From: Parolsenella sp958406235
Lineage (GTDB): Bacteria > Actinomycetota > Coriobacteriia > Coriobacteriales > Atopobiaceae
DNA: 64,000 bases
Direction of reading: 5' to 3'
NCBI RefSeq assembly: GCF_039062465.1
Contig: NZ_JBCLNF010000001.1
Coordinates: 248,001 to 312,000, forward strand
Position 1 is the first letter of the stretch, and every line of letters begins with the position of its first letter. Shown here piece after piece: positions 43,194 through 51,659 of the stretch. Below the pieces are notes generated by a model. It did no database searches. It saw only the letters and a list, made by a program, of their open reading frames with translations, and was not told the origin of the DNA. The position numbers and the translations under genes were made by a program.

Positions 43194-43901
43194 ATGGGAA
43201 ACGTCAAGGTTGGCATCATCGGAGCGATGGATTCCGAGGTCGAGCTGCTTAAGAGTAAGGTCGAGGGCGCGACGGAGCACGACGTCGCGGGGCTGGTGTT
43301 CGTCGAGGGCATCATTGACGGGGTTTCTGTCGTCGTCGTCAAGTGCGGCGTCGGCAAGGTGAACGCGGCCATGTGTGCCCAGACCCTCGTTTCCCAGCTT
43401 GGCGCCACCTGCGTCATCAATACGGGCGTCGCTGGCTCCCTCGACAATAACATTGAGGTGGGCGACATCGTCGTCTCTACGGATGCCGTTGAGTACGACA
43501 TGGACGTGACGCCCCTCGGCTACAAGCCTGGCGAGCATCCTGACCTGCATGTCATTGCCTTCGAGGCGGACCGCTCCCTTCGTGAGGCCGTGCTTTCCGC
43601 GGCGAAGGCGCTCGACGACGTGAATGTCTTTGAGGGTCGCGTCTGCTCCGCGGATAGGTTCGTCGCCTCGACCGAGGCCAAGGCTCAGATTACCTCGCAG
43701 TTTGGCGGTATGTGCTGTGAGATGGAGGGTGCGGCAATCGCCCACGTCTGCTATGTGGCTGGCGTTCCGTACGTTGTCGTTCGTGCCATTTCAGATAAGG
43801 CCGACGGCTCTGCGAGCGTTTCCTATCCGGAGTTCGAGGCGGCTGCGGCCAAGCACTGCGCTGGTGTCGTTCTTACGGCGCTCCCTCTCATTGCTAGGTA
43901 A
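43194..43901 (+). CDS. mtnN: 5'-methylthioadenosine / S-adenosylhomocysteine nucleosidase
   Basis: A 235-residue PNP/UDP-family nucleosidase that cleaves MTA and SAH to adenine and the thioribose product, recycling by-products of SAM use. VGIIGAMDSEVELL, VVVKCGVGKVNAA, NTGVAGSLDN, EMEGAAIAHVC and RAISDKAD (catalytic Asp) are the family motifs. ATG 43194 follows GGGAGG. It has its own terminator downstream (43932-43968). Confidence 0.95.
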   Translation: MGNVKVGIIGAMDSEVELLKSKVEGATEHDVAGLVFVEGIIDGVSVVVVKCGVGKVNAAMCAQTLVSQLGATCVINTGVAGSLDNNIEVGDIVVSTDAVEYDMDVTPLGYKPGEHPDLHVIAFEADRSLREAVLSAAKALDDVNVFEGRVCSADRFVASTEAKAQITSQFGGMCCEMEGAAIAHVCYVAGVPYVVVRAISDKADGSASVSYPEFEAAAAKHCAGVVLTALPLIAR

Positions 43902-43931
43902 CGGCACGAGGACACTCGCTTCAATCCTTTG

Positions 43932-43970
43932 GCGCCCCGATGGTTCGATGACCCTCGGGGCGCTGTTTTG
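43932..43970. terminator. Terminator between mtnN and the convergent M20 peptidase gene
   Basis: GCGCCCCGA (43932-43940) pairs with TCGGGGCGC (43955-43963) and is followed by TGTTTTGTC on the plus strand. It lies 31 bp after mtnN and 46 bp before the end of the convergent gene. Confidence 0.75.
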
Positions 43971-44015
43971 TCTCTTGTGTTTCTCGACTGGTGCCTGGCT
44001 TGAGGTGCGGACACG

Positions 44016-45215
44016 CTACCAGCAGACACGTTCGACAAGGCGAGTGAGCACCGCTTGGGCTCGGCACACATCCTCATGCGGCACGTATTCGTTGGGCTTA
44101 TGGGCAAGCGCGAGCGATCCCGGCCCATAGCTCATGCAATTGTGATTCTGGCACGTGCCCGCTATGACCGCGGTGTCGGTGTAGCCTGTGAAAATGCCAA
44201 CTTCCGCGGAAGTGCCCGTTACATCGGCGGTTGATTCAAGCAGCTCGGCCAGCAGGGGAGAGGCGGGGTCACGCTCGACGGCGGGACGGTCCCCGGTGAT
44301 GACGAATGAACCGTGGCAGCCCTCCACCTCGCTCTCGGCGGCTGCAATCGCGTCCTGTACAATCTTCGTTGCCGCCTGCGTGTCGCAGGGCGGGACCAGC
44401 CTCATGTCAATCCAAACCTTGCACGAGTCGGGGACGACATACGGGCGATAACCGCCCTCGATCTGTCCAAACGTTACCGTGGATAGGCCAAGCTCGTCAT
44501 GCGCGGGCTGGCTGCCAATCTCTCGGCGAATTTGATTGATGACTACTGCCATGGCAGCGATGGCGTCCGCTCCTTTCCACGGCTGGCTCGCGTGAGCGGT
44601 TACTCCCTGCATGGTAAGTTCGAACCACGTGCGTCCCTTATGAGCGACCTGGATCTGGGAGTCGGTCGGCTCGGTGTCAACAACCCATTCCGAGGTGCCG
44701 ACCCAGCCCTGTTTGATGGCGGCCTCGACGCCACGCATAAAGTCTTCCTCGTCGACGCTGCAAATGAGCGAGAGCCCTCTCCGTGGAAGCTTGCCGGTCC
44801 TCGCCATTTTGTCGAGCGTAGCTTCGAAAGCGACCATAGCGCTTGCGAGACCGCTCTTCATGTCGCATGCCCCGCGGCCGTAGAGGCGCTCGTCGCGAAT
44901 GAGGCCGGATAGTGGGTCAACGCCGTCGTCCCAACCGTCTCCGAGCGTCACGGTGTCCATATGGCAGATGAAGACGAGGCGGGGTTCATCAGTTGCGCCT
45001 GGGATGGTCGCCATGAGTTCCGTGCGCCCCGGGAGGATCTCGAGCTCATCGATTGAAACTCGTGACGCGAGCGATTCGGGGAGGTTTTCGATTCTCTGGC
45101 GTAGCCAGGTTCTGATGTGACGCTCGATCTCGCCTTCATAGGCCCCCGGATCGGAGCTGTCGATTTGTACGAGTTCGCGCGCGAGTTTCCAAGCAGCATC
45201 TTCGTTTGAGTCCAT
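44016..45215 (-). CDS. M20-family metallopeptidase (ArgE/DapE/ACY1-like)
   Basis: A 399-residue dizinc amidohydrolase. Metal-site motifs are FICHMDTVTLG, YGRGACDMKSG, CSVDEEDF with the general-base Glu, VDTEPTD, and a C-terminal His in LAHKPNEYV. A dimerisation domain lies around residues 200-310. The substrate may be a short peptide or N-acyl amino acid. It is transcribed away from the Se/Mo island and shares a 357-bp divergent promoter region with the double-cubane protein gene, which holds the palindrome at 45361-45383. Confidence 0.9.
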   Translation of the reverse strand: MDSNEDAAWKLARELVQIDSSDPGAYEGEIERHIRTWLRQRIENLPESLASRVSIDELEILPGRTELMATIPGATDEPRLVFICHMDTVTLGDGWDDGVDPLSGLIRDERLYGRGACDMKSGLASAMVAFEATLDKMARTGKLPRRGLSLICSVDEEDFMRGVEAAIKQGWVGTSEWVVDTEPTDSQIQVAHKGRTWFELTMQGVTAHASQPWKGADAIAAMAVVINQIRREIGSQPAHDELGLSTVTFGQIEGGYRPYVVPDSCKVWIDMRLVPPCDTQAATKIVQDAIAAAESEVEGCHGSFVITGDRPAVERDPASPLLAELLESTADVTGTSAEVGIFTGYTDTAVIAGTCQNHNCMSYGPGSLALAHKPNEYVPHEDVCRAQAVLTRLVERVCW

Positions 45216-45360
45216 GGCTCCTCCTTAGGTATGTCTGATGCCATGGTAGGACTAGCCTGCGTTTTGGGTGATGTGGCTTCGTATTTTTTGGCCTGTGCGG
45301 GCGGGGAGACCTTTGTCCGGCATCGTCAAATCGTCGAGTCAGTCTCCGGGTAAGTGGTTG

Positions 45361-45434
45361 CGTTGTTCTATTGCGCAACAACGGTTGCTCGTAAACATAC
45401 CGTTCACAGACCGCTATTCGTAAGCGCATATAAC
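45361..45434. promoter_or_regulatory. Palindromic operator and promoter region before the double-cubane protein gene
   Basis: CGTTGT (45361-45366), an 11-bp centre containing TATTGCGCA, and ACAACG (45378-45383) form a near-perfect palindrome. Related palindromes lie before yqeB (51586) and modA (53488). CGTAAACAT (45390-45398) follows and recurs near modA. A weak promoter, TTCACA (45403-45408) with CATATAAC (45427-45434), lies downstream. The rest of the 45216-45572 gap shows no gene. Confidence 0.55.
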
Positions 45435-45572
45435 GTTCGCTAACATTCTGTACGGCAACCAAACCATGTGTCATTGGACGATGACTCACGGCGGCTGCCG
45501 GATAAGCAGTCTCTGCCGATGCGCTCTTGGCGCGATTCAATGCCGTCTGTAGATGAGGGAGGCTAAGCGCCC

Positions 45573-46736
45573 ATGGAGGATACGTTCGACCAGTCGTTGC
45601 CGCGGACGTTCCAGGAGTTCAACGAGCAACGCAAGGCGAGCTTCATTCGCGTCAAGGACTACAAGCAGGCCGGTAATCGCCTTGTCGGATATCTTTGCAG
45701 CTATACGCCGCTCGAGATCGTGGACGCCGCGGGAGCTGCGGGCGTTTCCCTCTGTGGCACATCTGACGAGGTGATTCCCGAGGCGGAGAAGGTCCTCCCC
45801 GCCAATCTCTGCCCTCTCGTCAAGTCGACGTTTGGCTTCGCGTACTCTCAGAAGTGCCCGTTCACGCATTTCAGCGACATCATCATCGCCGAGACCACAT
45901 GCGACGGGAAGAAGAAGATGTACGAGCTCCTGAACGACCTCAAGGAGACGTACGTCCTCCACCTTCCCCAGGGCCGAGACCGCGGCTACGAGCGCGAGGC
46001 GTGGTACGAGGAGTGCCGCCTCCTAAAGGAGCGTCTCGAGGACCTCTATGGCGTCACGATTACGGATGATGACCTGAGGACTGCCGCGGTGAGGCGCAAC
46101 CGTCTCCGCGCCGCAAAGCTCGCGATGTATGGCCTCCAGGCATGCGAGCCTCCCGTCATGAGCGGCGTAGAGCTCATGAGCACGATGTTCGCGGGCACCT
46201 TTAACTTCGATGTCGACGCCTATATCGAGAAGCTCGAGACTGTGACCGCTGATCGTCGCGCTGCTTACGAGGCCGGCGAGCGTCCGATTCTGGCGGACGC
46301 GAAGCGCATTCTTCTCACGGGCTGTCCTGTGGGCGGCGTCATCAACAAGATTGGCCACAATATCGAGGTGAACGGCGGGGTCGTTGTCTGCATGGACGAT
46401 TGCTCCGGCGAGCGCACGGCTCGCATGATGGTGGACGTTGACGCGCCTGACATCCTGCGCGCCATCTCTGACCGCTATCTCCAGATCAACTGTTCTGTCA
46501 TGACCCCCAACGAGGGTCGCATGGAGAACACGCTGGCAATGTGCGAGAAGTACCACGTCGATGGCGTTATCGAGAGCGTGCTCTCCGCGTGCCATACGTT
46601 CAACGTCGAGAGTGCCCGCATGCAGGCGGCCGTCGAGGGCGCCGGTATCCCCTACATGAAGATTGAGACCGACTTCTCCAAGGGCGACCAGGGACAAATC
46701 GACACGCGCATTGCCGCGTTCATCGAGACTCTCTAG
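45573..46736 (+). CDS. Double-cubane-cluster protein, 2-hydroxyacyl-CoA dehydratase (HgdB/YjiM) family
   Basis: A 387-residue protein of the 2-hydroxyacyl-CoA dehydratase family. It is a single-subunit version like E. coli YjiM and the characterised double-cubane [8Fe-9S] reductases, rather than a two-subunit dehydratase. Conserved cysteines visible include Cys42 (LCSYTP), Cys61, Cys80 (NLCPLVKS), Cys95 and Cys110, with GCPVGG and DDCSGER later. It takes electrons from the activase encoded next, using ATP to reach a very low potential. Its natural substrate is unknown. It is the first gene of the selenium/molybdenum island. ATG 45573 follows GGGAGG. Confidence 0.85.
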   Translation: MEDTFDQSLPRTFQEFNEQRKASFIRVKDYKQAGNRLVGYLCSYTPLEIVDAAGAAGVSLCGTSDEVIPEAEKVLPANLCPLVKSTFGFAYSQKCPFTHFSDIIIAETTCDGKKKMYELLNDLKETYVLHLPQGRDRGYEREAWYEECRLLKERLEDLYGVTITDDDLRTAAVRRNRLRAAKLAMYGLQACEPPVMSGVELMSTMFAGTFNFDVDAYIEKLETVTADRRAAYEAGERPILADAKRILLTGCPVGGVINKIGHNIEVNGGVVVCMDDCSGERTARMMVDVDAPDILRAISDRYLQINCSVMTPNEGRMENTLAMCEKYHVDGVIESVLSACHTFNVESARMQAAVEGAGIPYMKIETDFSKGDQGQIDTRIAAFIETL

Positions 46737-46745
46737 GGGTGGGGC

Positions 46746-47513
46746 ATGTTCGGGGTCGGAATAGACATTGGGTCCACGGCAACGAAGCTCGCTGTCATCG
46801 ATGGCGGCGGGGATATCCTCTTTACGAGGCAGATGCCCACGGGTTTTTCGAGCGTAGACGCCTCGGACCGTGCTCTCGAGGAGCTCCGAGTAGCCGGCTT
46901 TGATCCAGCTGATCCCGAGACGCGCGTGGTTGCGACCGGATACGGGCGCATAGCCGTTCCGTATGCCGACAAGGTCATTACGGAGATAACCTGTCATGGC
47001 GTGGGTGCCGTGAGACTCTTCGGGCCCGAAGGTACCGTTATCGATGTCGGAGGCCAGGATACCAAGGTGATCACGCTTCGTGGCGGCCGCGTTGCCAAGT
47101 TCGCGATGAACGATAAGTGCGCCGCCGGTACGGGGCGTTTCCTCGAAATCATGGCTGACAGGCTTGGCGTCTCGCAGGGAGAGCTCTCGCGTCTGGCTGC
47201 CGAGGGCGAGCCGACGAAGATCTCGAGTATGTGCACCGTATTCGCGGAGTCCGAGGTAATCAGCATGATTGGTCGAGGGGAGCCTCGCGCAAACATTGCG
47301 AATGGCGTCTTGGATAGCGTGTTGGGGCGAGTTGCGGCGCTTGCCGGGCAGGGTTCGGGTGCCCCATACTTCCTCACCGGTGGTCTTTGCGAGAATGACT
47401 ATTTCGTTGCCCAGCTTGGGGAGAGGCTTGGGGCGCTGGTCACGACATGCCCGCAGGCAAGATTCGCAGGCGCGCTTGGTGCCGCCGAACGAGCGCTTGC
47501 CCTTGTTGGGTAG
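46746..47513 (+). CDS. Acyl-CoA dehydratase activase / double-cubane reductase (YjiL family)
   Basis: A 255-residue ASKHA-fold ATPase whose homodimer holds one [4Fe-4S] cluster between subunits. Family motifs are GVGIDIGSTATKLAVID (phosphate 1), VIDVGGQDTKVI (phosphate 2), NDKCAAGTGRFLE with one cluster Cys, SSMCTVFAESEVI with the other, and FLTGGLCEN. It hydrolyses ATP to push single electrons onto the partner double-cubane protein. It lies 9 bp after the partner gene. Confidence 0.92.
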   Translation: MFGVGIDIGSTATKLAVIDGGGDILFTRQMPTGFSSVDASDRALEELRVAGFDPADPETRVVATGYGRIAVPYADKVITEITCHGVGAVRLFGPEGTVIDVGGQDTKVITLRGGRVAKFAMNDKCAAGTGRFLEIMADRLGVSQGELSRLAAEGEPTKISSMCTVFAESEVISMIGRGEPRANIANGVLDSVLGRVAALAGQGSGAPYFLTGGLCENDYFVAQLGERLGALVTTCPQARFAGALGAAERALALVG

Positions 47514-47564
47514 ATAAGGCGTATTCGATTCGGGCGTTAGCCCGGCAACTGGGTTGGAGACACC

Positions 47565-48608
47565 ATGGACATGACGGGAGTCAAGCTTACCGAGCTCGTT
47601 GAGGCCGCTGGTTGCGCTGCGAAGCTCGCGCCAGGGTACCTTTCGCAGGTCCTCGCGGACTTGCCTCGCGTCGCAAGCGACAAGCTGGTTGTCGGCTTCG
47701 ACTCTTCTGACGACGCTTACGTCTATGACCTCGGCGACGGTAGGGGGCTCGTGGGGACGACGGATTTCTTCCCCCCGATGGTCGATGACCCGTATCTCTT
47801 TGGCCAGGTAGCGGCAGCAAACGCCCTCTCCGACGTATGGGCCATGGGCGGCAAGCCCGCGCTTGCGCTTAATCTCCTCTGCTTTCCCAATTGCCTCGGC
47901 CTTGAGGTGGCGGGGCAGATTCTTGCCGGAGGTGCCGACAAATGCCGTGAGGCGGGCGTGATCGTTGCCGGGGGCCACTCCATCAATGACCACGAGCCTA
48001 AGTTCGGCCTTGCCGTCACGGGCTTCGTGAACCTCGACCACCTTCTTGCGAATGCGGGCGCTCGTGAGGGAGACGTGCTCGTGTTGACGAAGGCCCTCGG
48101 CACCGGTGTCCTCACAACCGCCTACAAGGGTGGGATTCTCGACGACGATGGCGTCCGCGTAGCGACCGACTCTATGATCATGCTCAACAAATACGCCGCC
48201 GAGGCCCTCGACGGCCTCTCCGCGCATGCGGCAACCGATGTCACGGGCTTCTCGCTCATGGGTCATGGTTGCGAGATGGCGGAGGCGAGCGATGTCACGC
48301 TTGAGATATGGGCCGCACGCGTGCCGTTGCTCGCGCGGGCGCGGGAAATGGCAGCCATGGGTCTCATTCCCGCCGGCGCCTACCGCAACCGTGATTTCTT
48401 CGGCCCTCGCGTCGAGATGGAGCCTGATGTCCCGCTTGACCTTGCGGACGTCCTGTTTGATCCGCAGACCTCCGGCGGCCTTCTCGTCGCCATGCCCGAG
48501 GAGGAGGCCGGGGGATATGTTGCCCGGTTGAGGGAACTGGGGCAGCCAGCTGCGGTGATAGGCCGTGCTGTTGCTCGCGGAGAACGTTCTGTCCACGTTA
48601 CGATGTAG
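47565..48608 (+). CDS. selD: Selenide, water dikinase (selenophosphate synthase)
   Basis: A 347-residue AIR-synthase-fold enzyme that makes selenophosphate, the activated selenium donor, from selenide and ATP. The catalytic pair is Cys17 and Lys20 in AAGCAAKLAPG (Cys, not selenocysteine). GTTDFFPPMVDDPYLFGQVAAANALSDVWAMGG and DPQTSGGLL are typical SelD sequences. It lies 51 bp after the activase gene and 27 bp before yedF. With no selA, selB or tRNA-Sec in the window, its main local client is likely the Mo hydroxylase. Confidence 0.96.
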   Translation: MDMTGVKLTELVEAAGCAAKLAPGYLSQVLADLPRVASDKLVVGFDSSDDAYVYDLGDGRGLVGTTDFFPPMVDDPYLFGQVAAANALSDVWAMGGKPALALNLLCFPNCLGLEVAGQILAGGADKCREAGVIVAGGHSINDHEPKFGLAVTGFVNLDHLLANAGAREGDVLVLTKALGTGVLTTAYKGGILDDDGVRVATDSMIMLNKYAAEALDGLSAHAATDVTGFSLMGHGCEMAEASDVTLEIWAARVPLLARAREMAAMGLIPAGAYRNRDFFGPRVEMEPDVPLDLADVLFDPQTSGGLLVAMPEEEAGGYVARLRELGQPAAVIGRAVARGERSVHVTM

Positions 48609-48635
48609 ATTCGCTTCGAGAAAGGAAGCTTAAGT

Positions 48636-49256
48636 ATGTCTGAGAACAAGCTCGTCATCGACGCTCGCGGAGACGCCTGCCCCATCCCTGTCGTCAAGAC
48701 GCTGAAGGCGCTTGGCGCGCTCGGCGGAGCTGGTGTGGTCGAGACCATTGTCGATAACAAGATCGCCGTCGAGAACCTCTCCCGCATGGCCACTTCCAAG
48801 GGTTGCGCTAGCAGCTTCGAGCAGACGGGCGACAAGGAGTGGCACGTCGTTACCACGGCCAACGGTGCCGTTGAGGTGTCCGCGGGCGAGCCCGAGGGCG
48901 TTACTTGCGCTGCTCCGGCGGACAACGTAGTTGTCCAGATCACGAGCGATGCCATGGGCACGGGCGACGACGTCCTGGGTAAGAAGCTGCTCAAGAGCTT
49001 CGTCTTCTCTCTGACGCAGCTGCCGCGTCTGCCCAAGACCATCCTGCTCTACAACGGCGGCGCCCATCTCTCCTGCGAGGGTTCGGATTCGCTCGAGGAC
49101 CTCAAGAACCTCGCCAATGACGGCGTCGAGATTCTTACCTGTGGCACCTGCCTCGACTTCTATGGCATCACCGACAAGCTCGCCGTTGGCGAGGTCACCA
49201 ACATGTACGTGATCGCCGAGAAGCTCGCTGGTGCATCCGTGGTCGTGAGGCCCTAG
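48636..49256 (+). CDS. yedF: Selenium metabolism protein YedF (TusA-DsrE-like)
   Basis: A 206-residue two-domain protein. The N-terminal TusA-like domain has VIDARGDACPIPVVKT with the carrier Cys15, and the C-terminal half is a DsrE-like fold with TILLYNGGAHLSCEGS and ILTCGTCLDFYG. YedF proteins track selenium use across genomes and are thought to handle selenium or sulfur persulfides. It is followed by the DUF3343 gene with a 1-nt overlap. Confidence 0.93.
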   Translation: MSENKLVIDARGDACPIPVVKTLKALGALGGAGVVETIVDNKIAVENLSRMATSKGCASSFEQTGDKEWHVVTTANGAVEVSAGEPEGVTCAAPADNVVVQITSDAMGTGDDVLGKKLLKSFVFSLTQLPRLPKTILLYNGGAHLSCEGSDSLEDLKNLANDGVEILTCGTCLDFYGITDKLAVGEVTNMYVIAEKLAGASVVVRP

Positions 49257-49513
49257 TGCCGCGCGTTCCGAGGCCTGCTCTCGTCGTGGCGTTTCCCACG
49301 ACGGCGGCCGCCATGAGCTGCGAGGAGCTTTGCCAGTCTCAGGGCTTGCCCGGGCGGATGATTCCCGTTCCCGGCCAGGTCTCCGCTGGCTGCGGGCTTG
49401 CTTGGAAGGCGGCGCCAGAGGATCGCGACCTTCTCGAGCCTGCCCTCTCTGGGGCCGGCGTTCCCGTTGAGGGGTTCTTCACGGTTGAGCTGCTTGAATT
49501 CGTGAGGGGGTAA
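49256..49513 (+). CDS. DUF3343 protein (putative Se/S carrier)
   Basis: An 85-residue protein with the DUF3343 pattern: VVAFPTTAAAMSCEELCQSQGLPGRMIPVPGQVSAGCGLAWK. Cysteines at about 22, 26 and 46 could carry selenium or sulfur. The family is a usual neighbour of YedF and EF2568-type desulfurases in SDMH clusters. GTG 49256 overlaps the yedF stop. Biochemical role unknown. Confidence 0.85.
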   Translation: MPRVPRPALVVAFPTTAAAMSCEELCQSQGLPGRMIPVPGQVSAGCGLAWKAAPEDRDLLEPALSGAGVPVEGFFTVELLEFVRG

Positions 49514-49549
49514 GGGCCTGCCTGGGCATGGCCTTTGGAGGACGACGCC

Positions 49550-50710
49550 ATGATTTATCTCGATAACGCTGCCACGACGATGCGAAAGCCGCGAGAGGTT
49601 GTCGACGCTGTGGCAACTGCCATGGGTACGCTCGGCAATGCCGGGCGTGGGGCGAGCTCAAGTGCCATGGGCGCCGCTCGCACTATTCATGAGTGTCGAG
49701 AGCGCATGGCGAGGCTTCTTGGCTGCCCGAGGGCCGATCACGTTGCCTTTGCCCCCAACTCGACGGCGACCCTCAACTGCGCCATCAATGGCCTGGTGGG
49801 CGAGGGCGACCGCGTGGTGACCACGGTGCTTGAGCATAACTCGGTTCTTCGTCCGCTGAACAGGCTCGCGTCCGAGCGTGGCGTCCTCGTTGAGCACGTG
49901 GGTTGCGATGAGTTCGGACGCCTGGACATGGAGGAGCTTGAGCGCCTTGTCGTTTTGGGGACGCGAGCCGTCATCGTGACCGGAGCCTCAAACGTCACCG
50001 GCAACGCCGTGGATGTCGCGCGTGTCTCTCGCATCGCGCATGCCGCCGGGGCCGTTTGTATTGTGGATGCCTCGCAAAGCGCGGGTATCATCCCCATCGA
50101 CATGGTCGAGCAGGGGTTGGACGTAGTCTGCTTCACCGGTCACAAAGCGCTGATGGGTCCCCAGGGGACAGGGGGTCTTGCTGTGACTGAAGGCGTCGAC
50201 GTTCGTCCTTGGAATGTGGGCGGCACTGGCGTGCATAGCTTTGACCCAATGCAGCCCGAGGATTGGCCCACGCGCCTCGAGGCGGGTACCCTCAACGGGC
50301 ATGGCCTGGCTGGTCTCGCGGCGGGCCTCGAGTTCCTTGATGCCAACGGAGGCGTCGAAGCGATGGGCGAGCACGAGGTGGCCATGGCACGGCGTCTGTA
50401 TGAGGGCGTGCGTGGTATTGAAGGCGTGACCGTCTACGGTGATTGGGAGACCTTCTCGTCTGGCGAGTCTCCTCTCCGGGCGGGCGTTCTTTCCCTCAAC
50501 GTTGGTGACATCTCGTCCGCCGACGTGTCGGACATGCTTATGCAGGGCTGGGGCATCGCGACCCGTCCAGGTGCCCATTGCGCGCCTCTCATGCATGAGG
50601 CGCTTGGCACGCGTGAGCAGGGCGTGGTTCGCTTTTCCACGAGTTGGTTCACTACGCAGGAGGAGATAGACACGGCGATCGAGGCCGTTCGAGAGATTGC
50701 GCAAGGCTAA
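49550..50710 (+). CDS. Cysteine desulfurase family protein, SDMH-associated (EF2568 type)
   Basis: A 386-residue class V PLP enzyme. It starts MIYLDNAATTMRKPREV, has the PLP lysine Lys199 in FTGHKALMGPQGTGG, and RPGAHCAPLMHEALGT with the catalytic Cys near residue 340. Such proteins in SDMH clusters probably release selenium or sulfur from selenocysteine or cysteine for SelD or for the Mo centre. ATG 49550 is chosen because TTGGAGG lies just upstream. It ends the first plus-strand block of the island; yqeC runs in the opposite direction after it. Confidence 0.92.
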   Translation: MIYLDNAATTMRKPREVVDAVATAMGTLGNAGRGASSSAMGAARTIHECRERMARLLGCPRADHVAFAPNSTATLNCAINGLVGEGDRVVTTVLEHNSVLRPLNRLASERGVLVEHVGCDEFGRLDMEELERLVVLGTRAVIVTGASNVTGNAVDVARVSRIAHAAGAVCIVDASQSAGIIPIDMVEQGLDVVCFTGHKALMGPQGTGGLAVTEGVDVRPWNVGGTGVHSFDPMQPEDWPTRLEAGTLNGHGLAGLAAGLEFLDANGGVEAMGEHEVAMARRLYEGVRGIEGVTVYGDWETFSSGESPLRAGVLSLNVGDISSADVSDMLMQGWGIATRPGAHCAPLMHEALGTREQGVVRFSTSWFTTQEEIDTAIEAVREIAQG

Positions 50711-50812
50711 CTGCGTTCCGTGTGGTTTAGCGGCGCCAACACATCGCCTGCTCGCTAGTGTTTGGGCTAACGGGCAGGCGATGCGCCATCGCGGGCTGAT
50801 GTCATCGTCTAG

Positions 50813-51556
50813 CTACCGGATCTCTGCGAGATCGTGTCTGCGGATGCTGCCCGCGAGCATGGGCACCTTCATGCCCATGGCGATGAGCTCCTCGTAAAAG
50901 GCGTGAGCAGCTTCAATCGTCTCAGGGCTTTCTGCTTGGTTGACTATGATCAGGTTTGGGTCTATGGCACCCCTCCTGGCCTCCGTGGCAAGATGCCGAG
51001 CGAGAAGCTCTGGCGTAACCACATCATTCTGCTCGCACCCCGAGTTCTCGCAGAAGAGCTCTGCCCTATGAACGGTTTCCGCCACGGGCTTATCAAGGGC
51101 GCTGGCACCAATGACCATGATCGTCAGGTCGCTGCCGTCCGGAACGACGGGCTCGCGATCGCTGTGTGCTTTGACGGGCATGTGCCTCGAGCCATCTGCT
51201 TCGACGAGCACGAAGTCTGCGAGGCTTGCGAGATCTTGCGGTGCGATCCGTGAGGGTGCCAGTTTGCCCGCATTTCGCGCTTCGTGAGCGGGCGTGCCAA
51301 CGCAGATGACTCGCTGGGTCTCGACCTGTCGCGCGACCTCAAACTCGTCAGCGGAAACAACGGTGTCGATTCCGCTGAAGGGTAGGAAATGGGTCGTCGT
51401 AGCGAGGATCACGGTCTTTCCCTCCGCGACGAGCTCATCCGCAAGCGAGCGCAGCAGCGTCGTCTTGCCACCTCCGCCGATGACGGACCAAATCGTGCCG
51501 TTCTCCTGTCGATTCGGCGCGCTCGCAGTTCTTTTGATGCCACGATAACAATCCAT
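50813..51556 (-). CDS. yqeC: Selenium-dependent hydroxylase accessory protein YqeC
   Basis: A 247-residue P-loop protein: WSVIGGGGKTTLLRSLADEL (Walker A), TVILATTTHFLP, DFVLVEADGSRHMPVKAH and VIGASALDKPV are the YqeC family pattern. In genome comparisons the family occurs with selenium-dependent Mo hydroxylases; the reaction is unknown. The start is ATG 51556, with TTAGGG upstream, or TTG 51562. It is divergent from yqeB, with the candidate operator (51586-51609) between them. Confidence 0.9.
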   Translation of the reverse strand: MDCYRGIKRTASAPNRQENGTIWSVIGGGGKTTLLRSLADELVAEGKTVILATTTHFLPFSGIDTVVSADEFEVARQVETQRVICVGTPAHEARNAGKLAPSRIAPQDLASLADFVLVEADGSRHMPVKAHSDREPVVPDGSDLTIMVIGASALDKPVAETVHRAELFCENSGCEQNDVVTPELLARHLATEARRGAIDPNLIIVNQAESPETIEAAHAFYEELIAMGMKVPMLAGSIRRHDLAEIR

Positions 51557-51585
51557 TAGCAACCCTAACTCAAAGTTTGGTATAC

Positions 51586-51609
51586 CGTTGTTGTCGTATG
51601 ATGACTACG
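51586..51609. promoter_or_regulatory. Candidate palindromic operator between yqeC and yqeB
   Basis: CGTTGT (51586-51591) and ACTACG (51604-51609) are separated by 12 bp. It is the weakest of three similar palindromes in the island (one mismatch in the right arm) but sits in the middle of a 103-bp divergent promoter region, where it could control both genes. Confidence 0.45.
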
Positions 51610-51659
51610 CTTTGCCATAGCGGGAAACTGCTTACCATTGTGGCTGTCTTTGGGGAACG

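Noticed and set aside
46023..48596. Long open frame antisense to the double-cubane, activase and selD genes
   Set aside because: Three strongly conserved genes lie on the opposite strand; the antisense product is low-complexity and matches nothing I know.
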